A stretch of DNA of 64,000 nt from Rotaria macrura (taxonomy: Eukaryota > Rotifera > Eurotatoria > Philodinida > Philodinidae): positions 1-64,000 of the forward strand of contig OENT01000703.1 in assembly GCA_900239685.1 (NCBI GenBank), read 5' to 3'. A program made the translations under genes and the position numbers. The notes beneath the pieces were generated by a model. That model was not told the DNA's origin. It worked only from the letters and a program-made list of their open reading frames with translations, and did no database searches. The stretch's first letter is position 1; each line of letters opens with the position of its first letter. Below, in pieces: positions 11,704 to 24,294 of the stretch.

Positions 11704-13961
11704 GGTGATACCAACTTTGGTCGAAAAGTAAAAATGTCGAAAAGGGAAAAGTTCGAAAGATAAAAATGTCGAAAGACTAAAATATCGAAGATTAAATTAG
11801 TCGCAAGAAGAATATTTTCAATAAAATGTGAAATGACTCTTTATTTTTCTTTTGAACGAGGAAAACTTAAAATCAATAAACAAAATCAACGCATGGATAG
11901 TTGGCTTTGATAACTTCAATAGAATCTGAATAGAATCATTTGGCCTTTTCCGCTACTACAAAGGACAACCCTGTAAGCAGGCCGGATGCATCTATAAGAT
12001 TGTCACCGTATCGTTTGTATAAAGTGTTGATGCGATGCTGTATTACCGATGCTCGGTAGTTCTTTTTCTTCGATGCGCCGCTCGACCATTAAGCCATTAT
12101 CACTGCGACTCGTTTCTCTTCCCGCTGCAAGAAATTAATGAATTGCCAAATGTTCGGATGATTTTGTAGAAGTCGAGAGTTTATTCTGCTATGATAGCCT
12201 TCAATAAGAAAAAACGTGAAATAGTTGTCTAACCGAACAGTGCGTTTTCTCACCTTCGTATATGTTGTTCGTTCGAGTATCTGACGCCGACACATTCCAT
12301 AATTCGATATTTTTCATCCAATAGTCTTCGAAGTACTTGAATAGCTGTTTCATCGACGATCCCGACATTTTGTTGGCATCAACTCGTATTTCATCGAAAC
12401 TGCTCGTAACTTTGTCACGTGGCATTAAGGCTAATGCCATCACTTTCCGACAAAGAAGCCGCAATGATTCGTTGGTCGAATACTCTTGCTGCACTCCTAA
12501 CTGTTGAATTTTTCGGTAGATCGCCTGACAGTAGTGGAAAAAACTTCCCACGTGCTTTGAGGCTAGAAACTAGAATACTCAACAATGAAAAGTTAAAAGA
12601 TTTTGTTCTTTGTAATTGAATACAATAATCACTTCTGAATTCAATACAGGAATGAGCCCACACTCAAAATCACTAAGAATCAATTCAGGTGAGAACGTTT
12701 TACCACGCTCCGCGGCAACGTTTTTCAATTCGAAAAGAAGNCGATACGTCACGGCTTTTTTGTTCACCAGTAATCCAAATACGCATGGTAAACCTAAACA
12801 AAAGTGAAGCTCATTCAAAAACAAACAGTTACTACTCTCCTCTTCATTTACATGTATCGAAATTGACCGCGTGAAGAATATAGATCTGACAAAAATGTGG
12901 CGGCGCTTTAGTGAATGTACCATCCATGAATACAATTCGAGAATCAAACAATAAATTAAGTTGATCGTCACTTGCAAAGAGTAAGAGACGTTCTCGTCGC
13001 ACTAACGATTCTTCGAGCAATAAGAAACGTTTTCCGTCTATTGTTGATTGGTACGACTCTGGAATATCAAAAAAGCACGATTGTGGCAATAATGACATTA
13101 TCCACCGACGAGCTTTGGCGATGCCTTTATCTGAAACGAATTAAGTCCACATTGAGTGCGAATTTCTGTGAATACTCGCATCTAAAAGTACTCACACATT
13201 TCATTGTTCGTTGGAAAGATAGCAAGAGCTGACACGCTCATGTTCACCTTTGCCATTTGCTCATCATAAATCATTCCTACCGGAATCAATTCGGTGAGAG
13301 CACGTTCTTTGATTTGCTGTCGAACTCGTTTCACTTCGATCAATTCAGGATTTGGAGATTGATCATGTTGCTCTTGGCCACCATCGATATGCACATCATT
13401 CAAAGTGGTGTGGACGTACATTAAACAACCACTAACTATGCAAACCCAGTACTTTCTTTTGGCGGATTTCTTGTTGCACTTGTACACATAATCGTTCATA
13501 ACTAACAGCTGTTGATCTTTGTTCGATCTAATGAACGATAAATTGGCAGCAGTAGTATTAGACACTTCAGTAACAGTACCTATACTTGTCATTTTCACGC
13601 TCGAGCTCCTTATTGATCTTCGATACAATTTCTTCTCTGTGATTCCTTTCATCACTCGTGACTGGCGAGAGTTGTTTTCCGACGCATGATTGGACAATGA
13701 AATTATCCAATAAGTTGAACAACAAGGACATGAACCCTCACAACGATTTCCTTTTGGCAGCATCTTCCTTCTTCATTTTTCAAACAATTCTTTTCATTAT
13801 ATTGCAGGGAAAATTCCGAGAAGTCAAGCTTTTTCAGCGCTGTCCTTTCGACGTTTTTACTTTTCTACATTTTTACCATTCTACATTTTTACCTATCGAC
13901 ATTTTTCTTTTCGACATTTTTCTTTTCGACATTTTTACTGTCGACATTAGTTACGTAAACC
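11704..13961. mobile_element. Mutator-like (MULE) DNA transposon with foldback-type arms (element B)
   Basis: The left arm (11704 to about 11815) and right arm (about 13835 to 13961) are inverted and consist of irregular repeats built on TCGAAAAG plus TAAAAATG. The outer 20 bases read GGTGATACCAACTTTGGTCG at the left and, on the complement, GGTTTACGTAACTAATGTCG at the right. They share GGT, AACT and GTCG at matching positions. The core carries a five-exon MULE transposase on the minus strand, which fills almost all of it. I found no convincing target-site duplication next to these ends, so the exact boundaries are less certain than for the other elements. The subrepeat type matches the small element at 40349..41153, which lacks a transposase. 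Confidence 0.85.
11936..13592 (-). pseudogene. MULE transposase, five exons, one premature stop
   Basis: Exons are 13592..13196, 13130..12852, 12793..12633, 12569..12254 and 12198..11936. All four introns (55-65 bp) are GT-AG, and the joined frame has 471 codons. An FLYWCH-type zinc finger lies at residues 20-76 (KYWVCIVSGC, then H68 and H76). The MULE catalytic domain shows D202 in FMDGTF, D267 in LSDFECG and E384 in NNIYEGYH, with FFHYCQ between. A TAA at codon 421 (12089..12091) cuts off the last 50 codons, which stay in frame and family-like to a TGA at 11936. A CAA-to-TAA change is the simplest cause. An ambiguous base at 12741 is silent, since the codon is CGN (Arg). The ATG at 13592 was chosen because it precedes the zinc finger; the frame is open further upstream. 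The protein would bind the element ends and catalyse transposition. It may be recently disabled, or active if the truncated form still works. Confidence 0.85.
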
Positions 13962-14687
13962 ATGTACGGCATATCCAACAACAGGCCAGCTGATAATGTG
14001 GCTCTATTCAAATCCATTACTGCCTGTAGAGTTCTATAAGAGTTGCCAAGTAATCAATGCTCTGGGAATCATCGGTTGATGATTATTCAAACCCAGGGGA
14101 CCTTAACAATAACTTCCCATGCCTGAGGAAAATTCTGATCGATGAATTGTTGAAAAACTTTACAAATCGATTGCATCAACATACGAGAAGCCCTATATGC
14201 TCGATGGCTCAATTGTTTTACGTAAAAGTAGTTCTAACAGTTCGTACAAACTAGCAAAAGCTCCTATGAACAAGACTTGTACAACTTTTTTGTAGCCGCT
14301 ATCTTATTCACATCAATGAAAATCTTCAATAATCAATAGATTTAAATCTATTTATTAGCGCATACAACAGCATATTGGAGAAGTAGGAGTGAAGATAGAA
14401 GAAGGGTAGGAGAACATAAGAGACAGATTCGATTGAACATTCAAGGAGTGCCAGTCCATTGAGGATCACAGATGTACAAACCATAGAAAAATAGTTATAC
14501 TTAAGGGGGGAACAGCATACTCCAGTTCCTTGGAATCCCTCGGAACCCCTTATAGACTATAGAAAACGCTTCGAGGCCATCGGGGTCCCTTAAATCTGCT
14601 GACATTCCAACAGTACTACTTTTGCCAATCAACATGATTATTGCAACCTGATGAACAATTTAGGCGCTATTAAAATAACAAAAAAGA
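13962..14687. other. Intergenic, no gene recognised
   Basis: No supported gene. A locally GC-richer patch at about 14500..14600 contains short phrases such as GGAATCCC and GGAACCCC. I could not tie it to a defined repeat. Confidence 0.45.
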
Positions 14688-16040
14688 TCAAGAACTAAGT
14701 TCATCTTTAATTAAAAGTGCAGCTCGTCGACCACTTTGAAAAGCACTATGAACACATCCATGCATCCATTCATTCGTACCATCACTCGAACAAGTATGTT
14801 CACCGGCCCAATGCACTCGCCCATCGGCTGTCGCTCGAGACAATAGTTCCAAGGTGTTTTCATTTGAATTTACGGTATAGTTTGAGTAAGAACCAAAAGC
14901 AAACGGATCTTGTGACCATCTTGTAAATTTACTCTTGATAGGATCTGGTATTCGCGATCGAGGAAAGATTTGACGGAGAAACTTCATCACTTGGTCAAGT
15001 ATTTCAACGTCACTCAATTTTTCCAATTCGCGAGCGTAGACTCCAGTTATGAGCAAAATGAGAATATTCGCTGGTGAAGGCAGACAAACTGTATACAGAA
15101 ATCGACCCCGTTGTTCAGCACATGTTCGAAGGACAACTCTCTTCTTTGCATCCCAGAATTGCTCTGAAAATTGTAGAATACATTTGTTCATTAAACCAAA
15201 GCCCATCTGATCAATTGCTTGGCGTTTCCATTCTGGTAAGGTAGGTTCAAAAATGATCGTCCCTCGTTTCAAGCAACCCAACGGTATTGTAACAATAATA
15301 CGGCGGCAGAATATCGGAGTACCTGAATTTGATGTCGAAACTTCAATAAGATCTGAATCACGTGTATTAATATGTGTTACGACAGTATTTAAACGAATTG
15401 GCAAATTGTAAGGAGTAATGATGCGTTCGAGAAGTGTTCCGTAACCAAACGAAACGAACTTTTCACTTATCGCACTCTCATCAATTGTTTCCCACTGTTT
15501 TGCGGAAAGGTCAGCGAAATTCGACGCTTCATAAACTTCGAAAGTAGCAAGAAAACTATCTACAATACGTTTGATTTGTCCTTTGGATTCAACCAGCCGA
15601 TTATACTGCTCTTCGATTACATTTTCAATGCTTCGATCTTCTTGTTCGTCGTTATTACAAGCAAACTTTTCCAATAGTTCGAATAGTTGTGAACTGACTA
15701 ATTTTGCTTGTTGCTCTCCTTCCATCGAAAGATATTGGCCATCATAATCAATAGTAAGCATTTCGTCTTCTTCATCGTCATCGGATGAATTTTGTTCATC
15801 ATTTATGCATTTTCGATAATATGAATACATCGGATTATTTGGTTCATACTCATGAATCCAACTAGGACCTAGATCGATTGGAATGGATGAAAATGTTTCT
15901 CGATCTGTATATGCCCGACCACCTATTCGATCGCGAGCCTCGAGTAATACATAAGATAGAGATGTTCCCATCAATACAATAGCCGCTCCAATACCAGCGG
16001 CTCCAGCTCCAACAATGACAGTATCAAATACTTCAGCCAT
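14688..16040 (-). CDS. Flavin-containing amine oxidase (polyamine/spermine oxidase type)
   Basis: This is a 450-residue flavoprotein of the amine oxidase family, which oxidises amines such as acetylated or free polyamines using FAD and O2. The dinucleotide-binding motif VIVGAGAAGIGAA starts at about residue 7, followed by EARDRIGGRAYTD and IDLGPSWIHEYEPNNP, typical of polyamine oxidases. VTIPLGCLKRG and FEPTLPEWKRQAI are conserved in the substrate domain. The C-terminal FAD contact VHWAGEHTCSSDGTNEWMHG, then SGRRAA, is present. An acidic loop (SSDDDEEDEM) sits near residue 85. I chose the ATG at 16040 because it is 6 residues before the Rossmann motif. The frame is open to another ATG at 16124, which would add 28 residues with a hydrophobic patch. 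There are no introns and no evident targeting signal. The substrate cannot be deduced; the family also includes LSD1-like and plant-type oxidases. Confidence 0.93.
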   Translation of the reverse strand: MAEVFDTVIVGAGAAGIGAAIVLMGTSLSYVLLEARDRIGGRAYTDRETFSSIPIDLGPSWIHEYEPNNPMYSYYRKCINDEQNSSDDDEEDEMLTIDYDGQYLSMEGEQQAKLVSSQLFELLEKFACNNDEQEDRSIENVIEEQYNRLVESKGQIKRIVDSFLATFEVYEASNFADLSAKQWETIDESAISEKFVSFGYGTLLERIITPYNLPIRLNTVVTHINTRDSDLIEVSTSNSGTPIFCRRIIVTIPLGCLKRGTIIFEPTLPEWKRQAIDQMGFGLMNKCILQFSEQFWDAKKRVVLRTCAEQRGRFLYTVCLPSPANILILLITGVYARELEKLSDVEILDQVMKFLRQIFPRSRIPDPIKSKFTRWSQDPFAFGSYSNYTVNSNENTLELLSRATADGRVHWAGEHTCSSDGTNEWMHGCVHSAFQSGRRAALLIKDELSS

Positions 16041-16124
16041 TCTCTCGACAAACAACAACCAAATAAATGTTTTGGTCTCAGAAAAAAAGAATGCGACGAT
16101 ATTCTGATAAGACATTTGCTTCAA

Positions 16125-19100
16125 TCTGGAGTCAATATTGACACTAATACCAACCTAAGATAAGGATTTACTCGCAATGTGAAGCATTTAAGGCCAAACA
16201 ACGTGCTAATAAATGATTGAAAGAAGTAACCATAGAAAGACTAGAATACTATGCGAATAGCTTGAGAGTCGTGAAGTTTTTTGTCATGCTTCCAGCAGTA
16301 TCTTTAGATGTACGGCATTATTAAAGCATTGACACCGTATTCCATTCAGAGTACTTCAAAACTTGACAGCAATTGATTGATAGTGAATAGAACACTTGAA
16401 ACAAGTTGTACCATAAGATGTTCTATAGATCATTTTGGAATAAAAATAAGCAACATTACCAAGTTGTAATTTCATGAAGACTGGCAATGATCCATTTATA
16501 TGATTAAATTGCAGAAGATCGGAAAGGTTTTCCCAGAAATCAGCTCTTTATTTTTAATCGGTTTCGAAAAAAGTCTATCTTATTCATAGTCTCTCTCATT
16601 TCATCATTCAGTCAGTCTTGATGAATAAGAATGACTCGCTTCAGAATTCTATAGCCCATTCGATACGATAAACCATAAGACTATTCACATCAGACGTTTG
16701 CCAGATACAATAAAATGGTATATTTTCTATAATTACAACATTTTTCAATGCAAAGTCGCCGTAGTCTTGAGAATAGACAAAATGTTTTTGGGAGCTATAA
16801 TATGGTGCTAGCATAAGTATGAAAATTGCCTACCAAGAAAATGATGCAAAGAGCATAGGGATGGACATGAATGAAAGAGCTATAGTGGTAATAGTCCTGC
16901 CCTAGATCATAATTATAAGTATCTCATGAAAGAAAGATTTGATCACGAAACTGTCAACTTTGCTCGCGCTGCTTAAGACGGATTTACTGAAATTCTTTGA
17001 AGCGGCGCGGTCATTCAGTTTGATTTAACAGATAACATCGACTTTAGAAAGACATTTTATATTCGTCCCTGCAATAACAGTCACATTGCAGTAGTTGTCG
17101 AAGCTGGATGCGCATAAGTGCGATGAACTTTCTCTAACATGGAACTAGACTTCGCATTGTAAACCACTTTAGATTATGTTCTCTCTGGAAATGGAACGAC
17201 ATTTTGTTGTCCGATTCTCGTTCGTAAATCCGAAGAAAAAATCCTTAGAATGTCGTCTCCTACAAATGTTTTAGAAGCCATGAACCTGGTGAGAGATTTC
17301 CTAGTAATTTGTTTTTCAAAGAAATTATTTTAGTTCTTTCTTATTTATTTTTCACATTTATTCTTGTATGAAAAAAATGTCTTAGCATGATTTAAGAAGA
17401 AGGAAAAGTAAGCATGAAAAACCAGTGGCTGACTATTAAAAAAACACTTTTGAGTATGCATCATACTTTGATTTCAAAATTGTTTGAAAAAGCACACTGC
17501 TCTTGGTAAAATTACATGAAATCACTCATACTTATCCAATTATAATTTTAACTTGTGCATAAGTAATAAGTAATTTAATACTCCTATAGAGTACGATTCT
17601 TAAGTAGGATAAATTTCTATTGGTAGGTAGTGCACATGTACAGATCCACGCCTTGCATTCCATTGAGAATAACTAGTTCTCATTGATAACAAGTAAAATC
17701 TGCGAATATAGATTTCACAAGTAATAAATACAGTCCTATACTGTTTCTACTACCTTTTACATCTATAGTGCGCCCATGTAATCACAACCGGAGAAAAACT
17801 ACCGGTTTGCTCGTATGGTCTTTTCGGTAAATGGCATTTCACAGATCCTTCTGCGCACAATCGACGGGCAAAGTTTAATTCTCTGTTTCGCTAATATTTA
17901 TATTTAAAATTTAACATTTTATTCTCAAAGTCTTAATTTTTATTTTAACAAAAAACAGTCGTGTACATCAACGAGAAAACCAAAAAGAAAGTAAATCCAA
18001 AAAATTGAATCTGAGATCATAAATGTAAAAGAATCAAAAAATATTAATCAAAATAATTAAACAAATGATATTATGAAACTTGAATAGAATAAAATCTAAA
18101 CTAAACAAAAAGTAGATCTAAATAGAAGCATTCAACGCTGAAACATTCAAAGATATTAATCCCCCACCCCTTGAGCATCGTTATTGTGCTACTGAATCCT
18201 CATTTAAAAAAGCGAGAAAAATAAATAAGCGTTGCGAGAGATACTCATATATTTCTATGTATACATGTTTTCTCCATTTTGCAACCCATCGTTTTTTTTA
18301 GTTCGCCAGAAAATTTAGTAAGTAGTTCACCGCGGTAAACCGCTCTTTTTGACAATCGCCACAGTTTACCACTAACAGTGATCTAGTTTTTGCGATATGG
18401 GTATGCATAGGCCCGAGTTAACTTCAAAGTCCAACTAGTTGACTTCAAAATGTATTAGTCAAAGGCACTGAAGCAGATTAAACGCATAAAAGACTGTTCA
18501 AACTTCCTGTACGGCATGTAGCAATATTTAAAGCGTTGAGCCAACATTCTACCGTAATGAATAGATCAAGCATTTCTATGTCGAAAATTTGACCGAGCGT
18601 GACAAAATACCAGTAATTCCAGTGATCATTAAAAACTTTTGATGCTGAAAATTCCATTTGTGGACCTAAGAAACTGAAATACATGTACACTTTGGTTCAG
18701 TTTATATTTCAATTTCAAATCTTAACGAACAACAGAATTAGATTTACCACCCTCAAAAGCTAAGACAACAAGCGTATTTATTTTATTCTCAAAGCAATTG
18801 AATAAACATCAATCTGTATTAAAAATGAACCGATTTCTGGGAACTAGATTGCAGTTCTGTTGAAATAAGTGAGACACGCTGAATTTGGAGTCATAAATTC
18901 AAAGCGTCACTTGATTAGGTACATCGTAGTTCATTGTTATTGACACATACGTTTTGTTAAAAAAACGAAAATATCAGTGAAAATGAGTGTCTACTTTTCA
19001 CATTACATGTAGTTGTAAAATATTTAGGAGTGAACACACGATGTATTATTACTTTAAATTAGTTATACTAGACATATCCGTAGCTTTTACGTACAAGTAT

Positions 19101-21600
19101 TATATTCTATAAATATGTTACTTATATGGTGAATAGTTTTCATCTGAATTTGACCTTTTGATTTTTCGTATAGAACTGTCGACATACATTTATTGCTGTA
19201 AACAATGAAGAATCACTGAAAATAAACTTGAATATTCCAGCAGCAAAGATAAATACAGTAATAAATTTTTATTAATCACAAGTTCGATGATAAAAAATTC
19301 TTTTAAAATTTATCCGGTTGAAGAGAAGCAAACTGCATATTTTATTTTTACAAAATACAGTGAATTGTACTGAAAAAAGGAGAAAGTCTTGGTAAAATTT
19401 ATCACTTACGTCTCATCAGATGCCAAATAAAACTGCAGTGTCATAAATACAAAGAAATAGGTCAATCAGTTGGTTTATGTTCGTATCTTTTGTTGCATTC
19501 TTAATCTTTTAGCGACATCGTAAGTTCAGATAGAATACACATGATATGAAGAATTTCGATGGCGCTGTTATATCACAAACTGCCGTGCTTATTTATAAGC
19601 TGAAATCATTCTTTATTCTACAATTCGATTTTTTAAATAATGAACTATTTAGTTCTTTAACTTTGTTTAATATGTTTGAAGAATATGTTCTCAACTTGAT
19701 TCCTTGAAGATAAATATTTTATTGATTTTTATGTTCTAATGAAAAAAAAGATGAATCAAGAAATCTTTCTTGAACTAATAGCAAGCAGGGGAAAATGAGC
19801 AATGATAGAAGTCATACGCATTGGCAACAATTTGAGCTTTGTATAGCATAAGCCATTTCCGTTTCGACCTGCAATCGTTTGATTGTCGTCAATTCAAGTC
19901 GTTCTTCAAGTGATTGTTGGAAAAACTACGAGCGTCTGTTTCTTAGAGGATTTGAATGGTATCTTATTGCTTATTATGTTGCTTCGATTCTATTATGAGA
20001 AAGACTAATGATTTCTCTTTAATTCTTTTTCGAATAACGTAAATACGTTGGGACACAATTATCTCACAACTATGTTGAAGTGTTCATATATCTGAAAAAT
20101 TGACTATTTGTATGCGATGAAGTCTGTAGTGCTAGATTGCTCACAGATGCTGAAGGATATGTTTCATTTTTAAAAATGTTTAGATAGGTAGGTGCGGTGG
20201 TGTTCACCTACGAGTCATTCACTTATTCATAACCGCAAAAAAAATCTGAACGGATTAACCTCAATACAACTTGAATTGCCTCGTTTTGAATAAGTCATGT
20301 TTAACGAGGGAAATTTTAAGTCGAATAGTGACCACACGATCAACTAAATCTCTACTAAAAATACCAAGGGAAAACTTTGGCTGTATTCGAATACCGCACT
20401 CTTCTTCAGAGTAGATTTCTTAATTATTTATCACTTGTAAATTTTATGTTTTTACTTGCGGTATCATCAAAAGTATATTAGATATTGTCTTCTGTTGTCT
20501 CTCACTTATACTCCGGTCTTTTATTGAATTTTGTAAAAAGTGATCAATGAACATCTTCATGATACATATTAATAAAAATCGACTACGCGAAATAATGTTT
20601 CATTCATCGTCGTTCTTAGTCAAAAAAAAGTGAACTATGCAAGTTTTTCATAGCTGAATAATAATAAAACATCGCTTATTGATATTGATCAAATTAAAAA
20701 ATCTCATATAATACCATTAAACATCAACCATGGTAACACGCAGGTCACGACACTTGGATTCGTACATTAGATCAATCAATTTCAATATCGAAGGGAAAGA
20801 TATAGAACGAACAAATCATGATTTTATTTGATTATATCTTAGTAATGAGAATAGAAGTAGTGTGAATGAATTGAAAAACTCAACATATTATTTTGATATC
20901 AAAGAAGAAATCGTTTGTTATTCTAAAAGTATTAATTTTTTCAATACTAAAAACTATAGCTGTAGTTTGGATCACCGCAATTCCATCAATGTTACTTCAA
21001 GAAGAAGCTTAAAGTTATTTATAAACTTAATAAACTGTCTGTTTGCATCCAACAATCGAATAAACGTATAAATCAAGTCAAAAAACGAATTAATAGTGAC
21101 GATGTCAAACACTTTAATATCATATGATTAAACACTTGCTCAAGTAATTAATATTCACAAAAGTAAGAGACAGATCAAGAGGGACTGCATGTTTCTAAAG
21201 GTAGGATAACATCGAACGGTTTGATAAGATTTATGGAACTATAGGTTGCTAAAACTAAAAGAAAAGAATGTCACGATGGCGTATTGAATCTGCCGAAGAT
21301 ATATTTTGCGAGCCGACAATCATATTCACTTAGTTCGTCTTTATCGATGATAACCTTCTAAGTCATATGCGAATTTGAAAAATATAATTTTATTACAAAG
21401 CCGTGTATTTACTATCATGGTTTCTACTGCCCTGCCAAAACATAGTGACACATGTAGAGATAAGACATGAATAATTTTAGCGCTCAGTCGTACAAAATAA
21501 AAGGGCTTTTTCTCTTCTTCATGTTTAGCATTAATCATGGCTCTTGTAATCAGTGAAAAGAAGTTAATGTTGGCAGGTATCAAGGCTTGCTGGCTGCAGA
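16125..21600. other. Long gene-poor interval
   Basis: About 5.5 kb of AT-rich sequence with no convincing gene, RNA or repeat. Short frames such as 18478..18690 (-) and 20862..21071 (+) show no motif and have unremarkable composition. Small exons of a spliced gene could be missed by eye. Confidence 0.45.
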
Positions 21601-21622
21601 GAAGAAACGTGAAAAATGCAAA

Positions 21623-22282
21623 ATGAAATGGCTAATTAGAGTACAAATCTGTACTACAATTTTCATACGGATGATAATTGGAATAATTTGTCGTGTTGCT
21701 TATTTAAAAGTTGAAGACACACCAGTTCTTACGAGCGTTACATCCGACAATTCAAAACAAAAGGAAAATATTATGACGTTGTATGCGTTGGATCCACTTG
21801 CCTGCACTTTCTGTTTTGGAGATGGAAGACATGGTCACATATTTTCAGACTGGAATGTTTACAATAGAGACAGTGAAATTGACTTTAGCAATTACAATAA
21901 TGGCAGTTTCAGTGTCGGCATAGTGGGCGCTACAGTTTGTACTATTATTGATTTGGGTTCGGTTGCAGATCTGCAAAAAGAGTACAAATACCAGGCGACA
22001 GTGGGAATCGGTCAAAGATTTGAATCCATTCATTGATAAAACAAGACGATTCTTATTCTTAACGGTACATCACATAATCACACTTTTCAAGTCCTGGATG
22101 AATCTGACGAGTTGTTCCTAGAGGGAAAACCAACAGTAAGTACCTTTGTTAATCTTGGACATTTATATATCGTTCGAATCATTGATCATGCGGACACTAC
22201 TTTCCAGTGCTTGGCCAAGATGCAAGTGATCGCGTACGAGCCTGACGAATGGGTTACACTTCGGTGGGAACTAGTCGTATAA
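21623..22282 (+). pseudogene. Membrane-anchored protein interrupted by two adjacent stops
   Basis: From the ATG at 21623 the frame encodes 137 residues: a short basic N-terminus, a hydrophobic anchor (about residues 4-27), then a Gly/Asn-rich lumenal or extracellular region with CTFCFGDGRHGH and GIVGATVCTIIDLGS. TGA and TAA then follow at 22034..22039. The same frame continues open for 80 more codons to a TAA at 22280, with protein-like sequence (NKTILILNG, VNLGHLYIVRI, KMQVIAYEPDEWVTLRW). The simplest reading is one decayed gene of about 217 codons, perhaps with compensating small indels at the stops. A spliced model is also possible: GT-AG introns 22001..22045 and 22136..22207, both multiples of three, would remove the stops. 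I recall similar proteins as a repeated family in bdelloids but cannot verify that. Function unknown. Confidence 0.55.
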
Positions 22283-24286
22283 TTAGATGAACATCAGTGT
22301 TTTTTATATGAATAAGTTACCTACCATGGTATCATAAGCGTTAATACACTTTGAGATACTAAAGTTGAAAAACTGCTTGTGTTTTATTTCGATCAGTAAA
22401 CACATATGTCATTAAAATATTTGTAATAAACCGCTATATTTTTAAGCTACTTGATTACCTTTCATTCAACATGACAAAATTATGATGGATCAGCATGAAC
22501 AATCATCATGTACTGATATGGAAGCATATGAAAAGAAATCGAAGTTTTCAATCGACACAGATTATGTGCCAGAGTAGAATGGTCTTATTGTCATCATTGA
22601 AGTTTAGTTGATTGAACCCGAAGTGAAACATTGTATAATTACATAGCAAAGAGAAACAAGAAAGTTTTGAAATTTTCTTCCAGAAAGCATCTCCATAATG
22701 ACCAGCACCATATGTAACATGATGTGTTCGTATAGCTTACGAGAAATGAATCATATCCGACAATTAGTTGATATACTGTTTCATTTCTTCTATCCATTAC
22801 TTTGTCTTCAATCTCAGATGATAAACGAGTAATCAGATTTTTCGAATTATGATATTAGAAACATAATATTACTATAATCATCTTTCATCGTATACATTCT
22901 CATTAGTCAATATCTTAAAACTCGGTCCGATACAGTAAAGTATTTATGATCGGTTAAAATGAATTTAACATATGAGTACTTTTCTTATATTTTGGTTGAG
23001 TATTTTGGATTCGCTGATAAGCGATCTAGCGGAAGTATTTAAATGTATCTAAGTTAGGACTTTACACTCGTTGTCCCAAGCCTCTATCTAAATAGTGACT
23101 GGCATGTTAATTTTATAGGCTGCTTGCATCACTGATGACTGTCTGATGATAATCGATTCACTTCATCAAGTGATATGTAAGGTTATAAGTAAAAGGATGG
23201 TTGATGAGTATATTTCGAAATACATAGATTGAAACGAACTGACGAAAAAAATAAAGAACACTTCCATTATGTTTTATGTATTCATGCAATGAAAATTCTA
23301 CTAAGATTCCTTTTTTTTTAATATTTGTCACATAGAAATTAACTTGAATATAACTCGATGATCTCTTCGAAACTACCATGAAAAAGAAGAAAAATTTTCC
23401 GTTGAAGTTTGATTTTTTTTTATACCTTACCTATAGTGATAATAATTTCGAAATCGAATAAATCAAGCTTACTAAAAGTAGCACCTTTTCAATGAGAGCT
23501 CCCAGTCAAGTAGATAGTTAAGATTCAGTCAAAGTTCCACGTTCAGAATCTACCATTCTTGAGAAAATCCCCTCGTCTACTCGGCACCATTCTATGTAGC
23601 ATTCAAATATCGATTCGTAGCTTGAGAATCATAGGATCTAACCGTAGGTCTTACATTTGAACATGACAAAATGCATCGATCTTCATACATAGCGTCAATA
23701 GTTCTGCTTTACATTCGACATTTTAAAGTTTTTAGCAAGACGTGCGTTAAACAGTGATAGTTTTAATGTAAACAGACAAGAAAAAATTCAATCAACGCTT
23801 GAAACTTATTTTACTATTTTTTTTCATTCAAATTTGAGTCTTCGTTTTGAAAAAAGACACATCATTCCAGTTGAATAAGAAAGGCATGCGGCTACATACT
23901 ACCTTGCACAGGAAGAGAGAATGAACGTCGGAAAACATGAACTTACTAGCTAGGTTAGATCAAGTAGCGCTTTGAAATCGATCAATTTACTTGTAATTAT
24001 TCAAAGTAAAATTACACTTTTACCAGTAGCAACGCAGACTAACACCATTCCTAATGACCGAAAAGACAGCTAAAATAGAATTTATTATCTTTCAAGATTT
24101 TACTTTATTTTTACGACGTACTGTTTGCAGAATTTCTGCTTAAACTGATCAATCCATGTTACATGAACGGTAAAAGGAACTTGTTTTTCTTGTTTGTAGA
24201 AAAAACAGAAAACAGTTTTCACACTAAAAAGTCACTGATCTGAGAAAACCAGTCAAACGTAGCACAAAATTTAAACGATACCACTA
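22283..24286. other. Intergenic, no gene recognised
   Basis: AT-rich, with stops in all frames. No repeat or motif was recognised. Confidence 0.45.
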
Positions 24287-24294
24287 TCGCACAA

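Noticed and set aside
12419..13232. Plus-strand frames and extra minus-strand ATG frames in the MULE region
   Set aside because: Opposite-strand shadows, or read-through of introns, of the five-exon transposase model.
14500..14600. GC-richer patch with GGAATCCC-like phrases
   Set aside because: Might be a fragment of a repeat related to 42704..43380, but no extended alignment could be made by eye.
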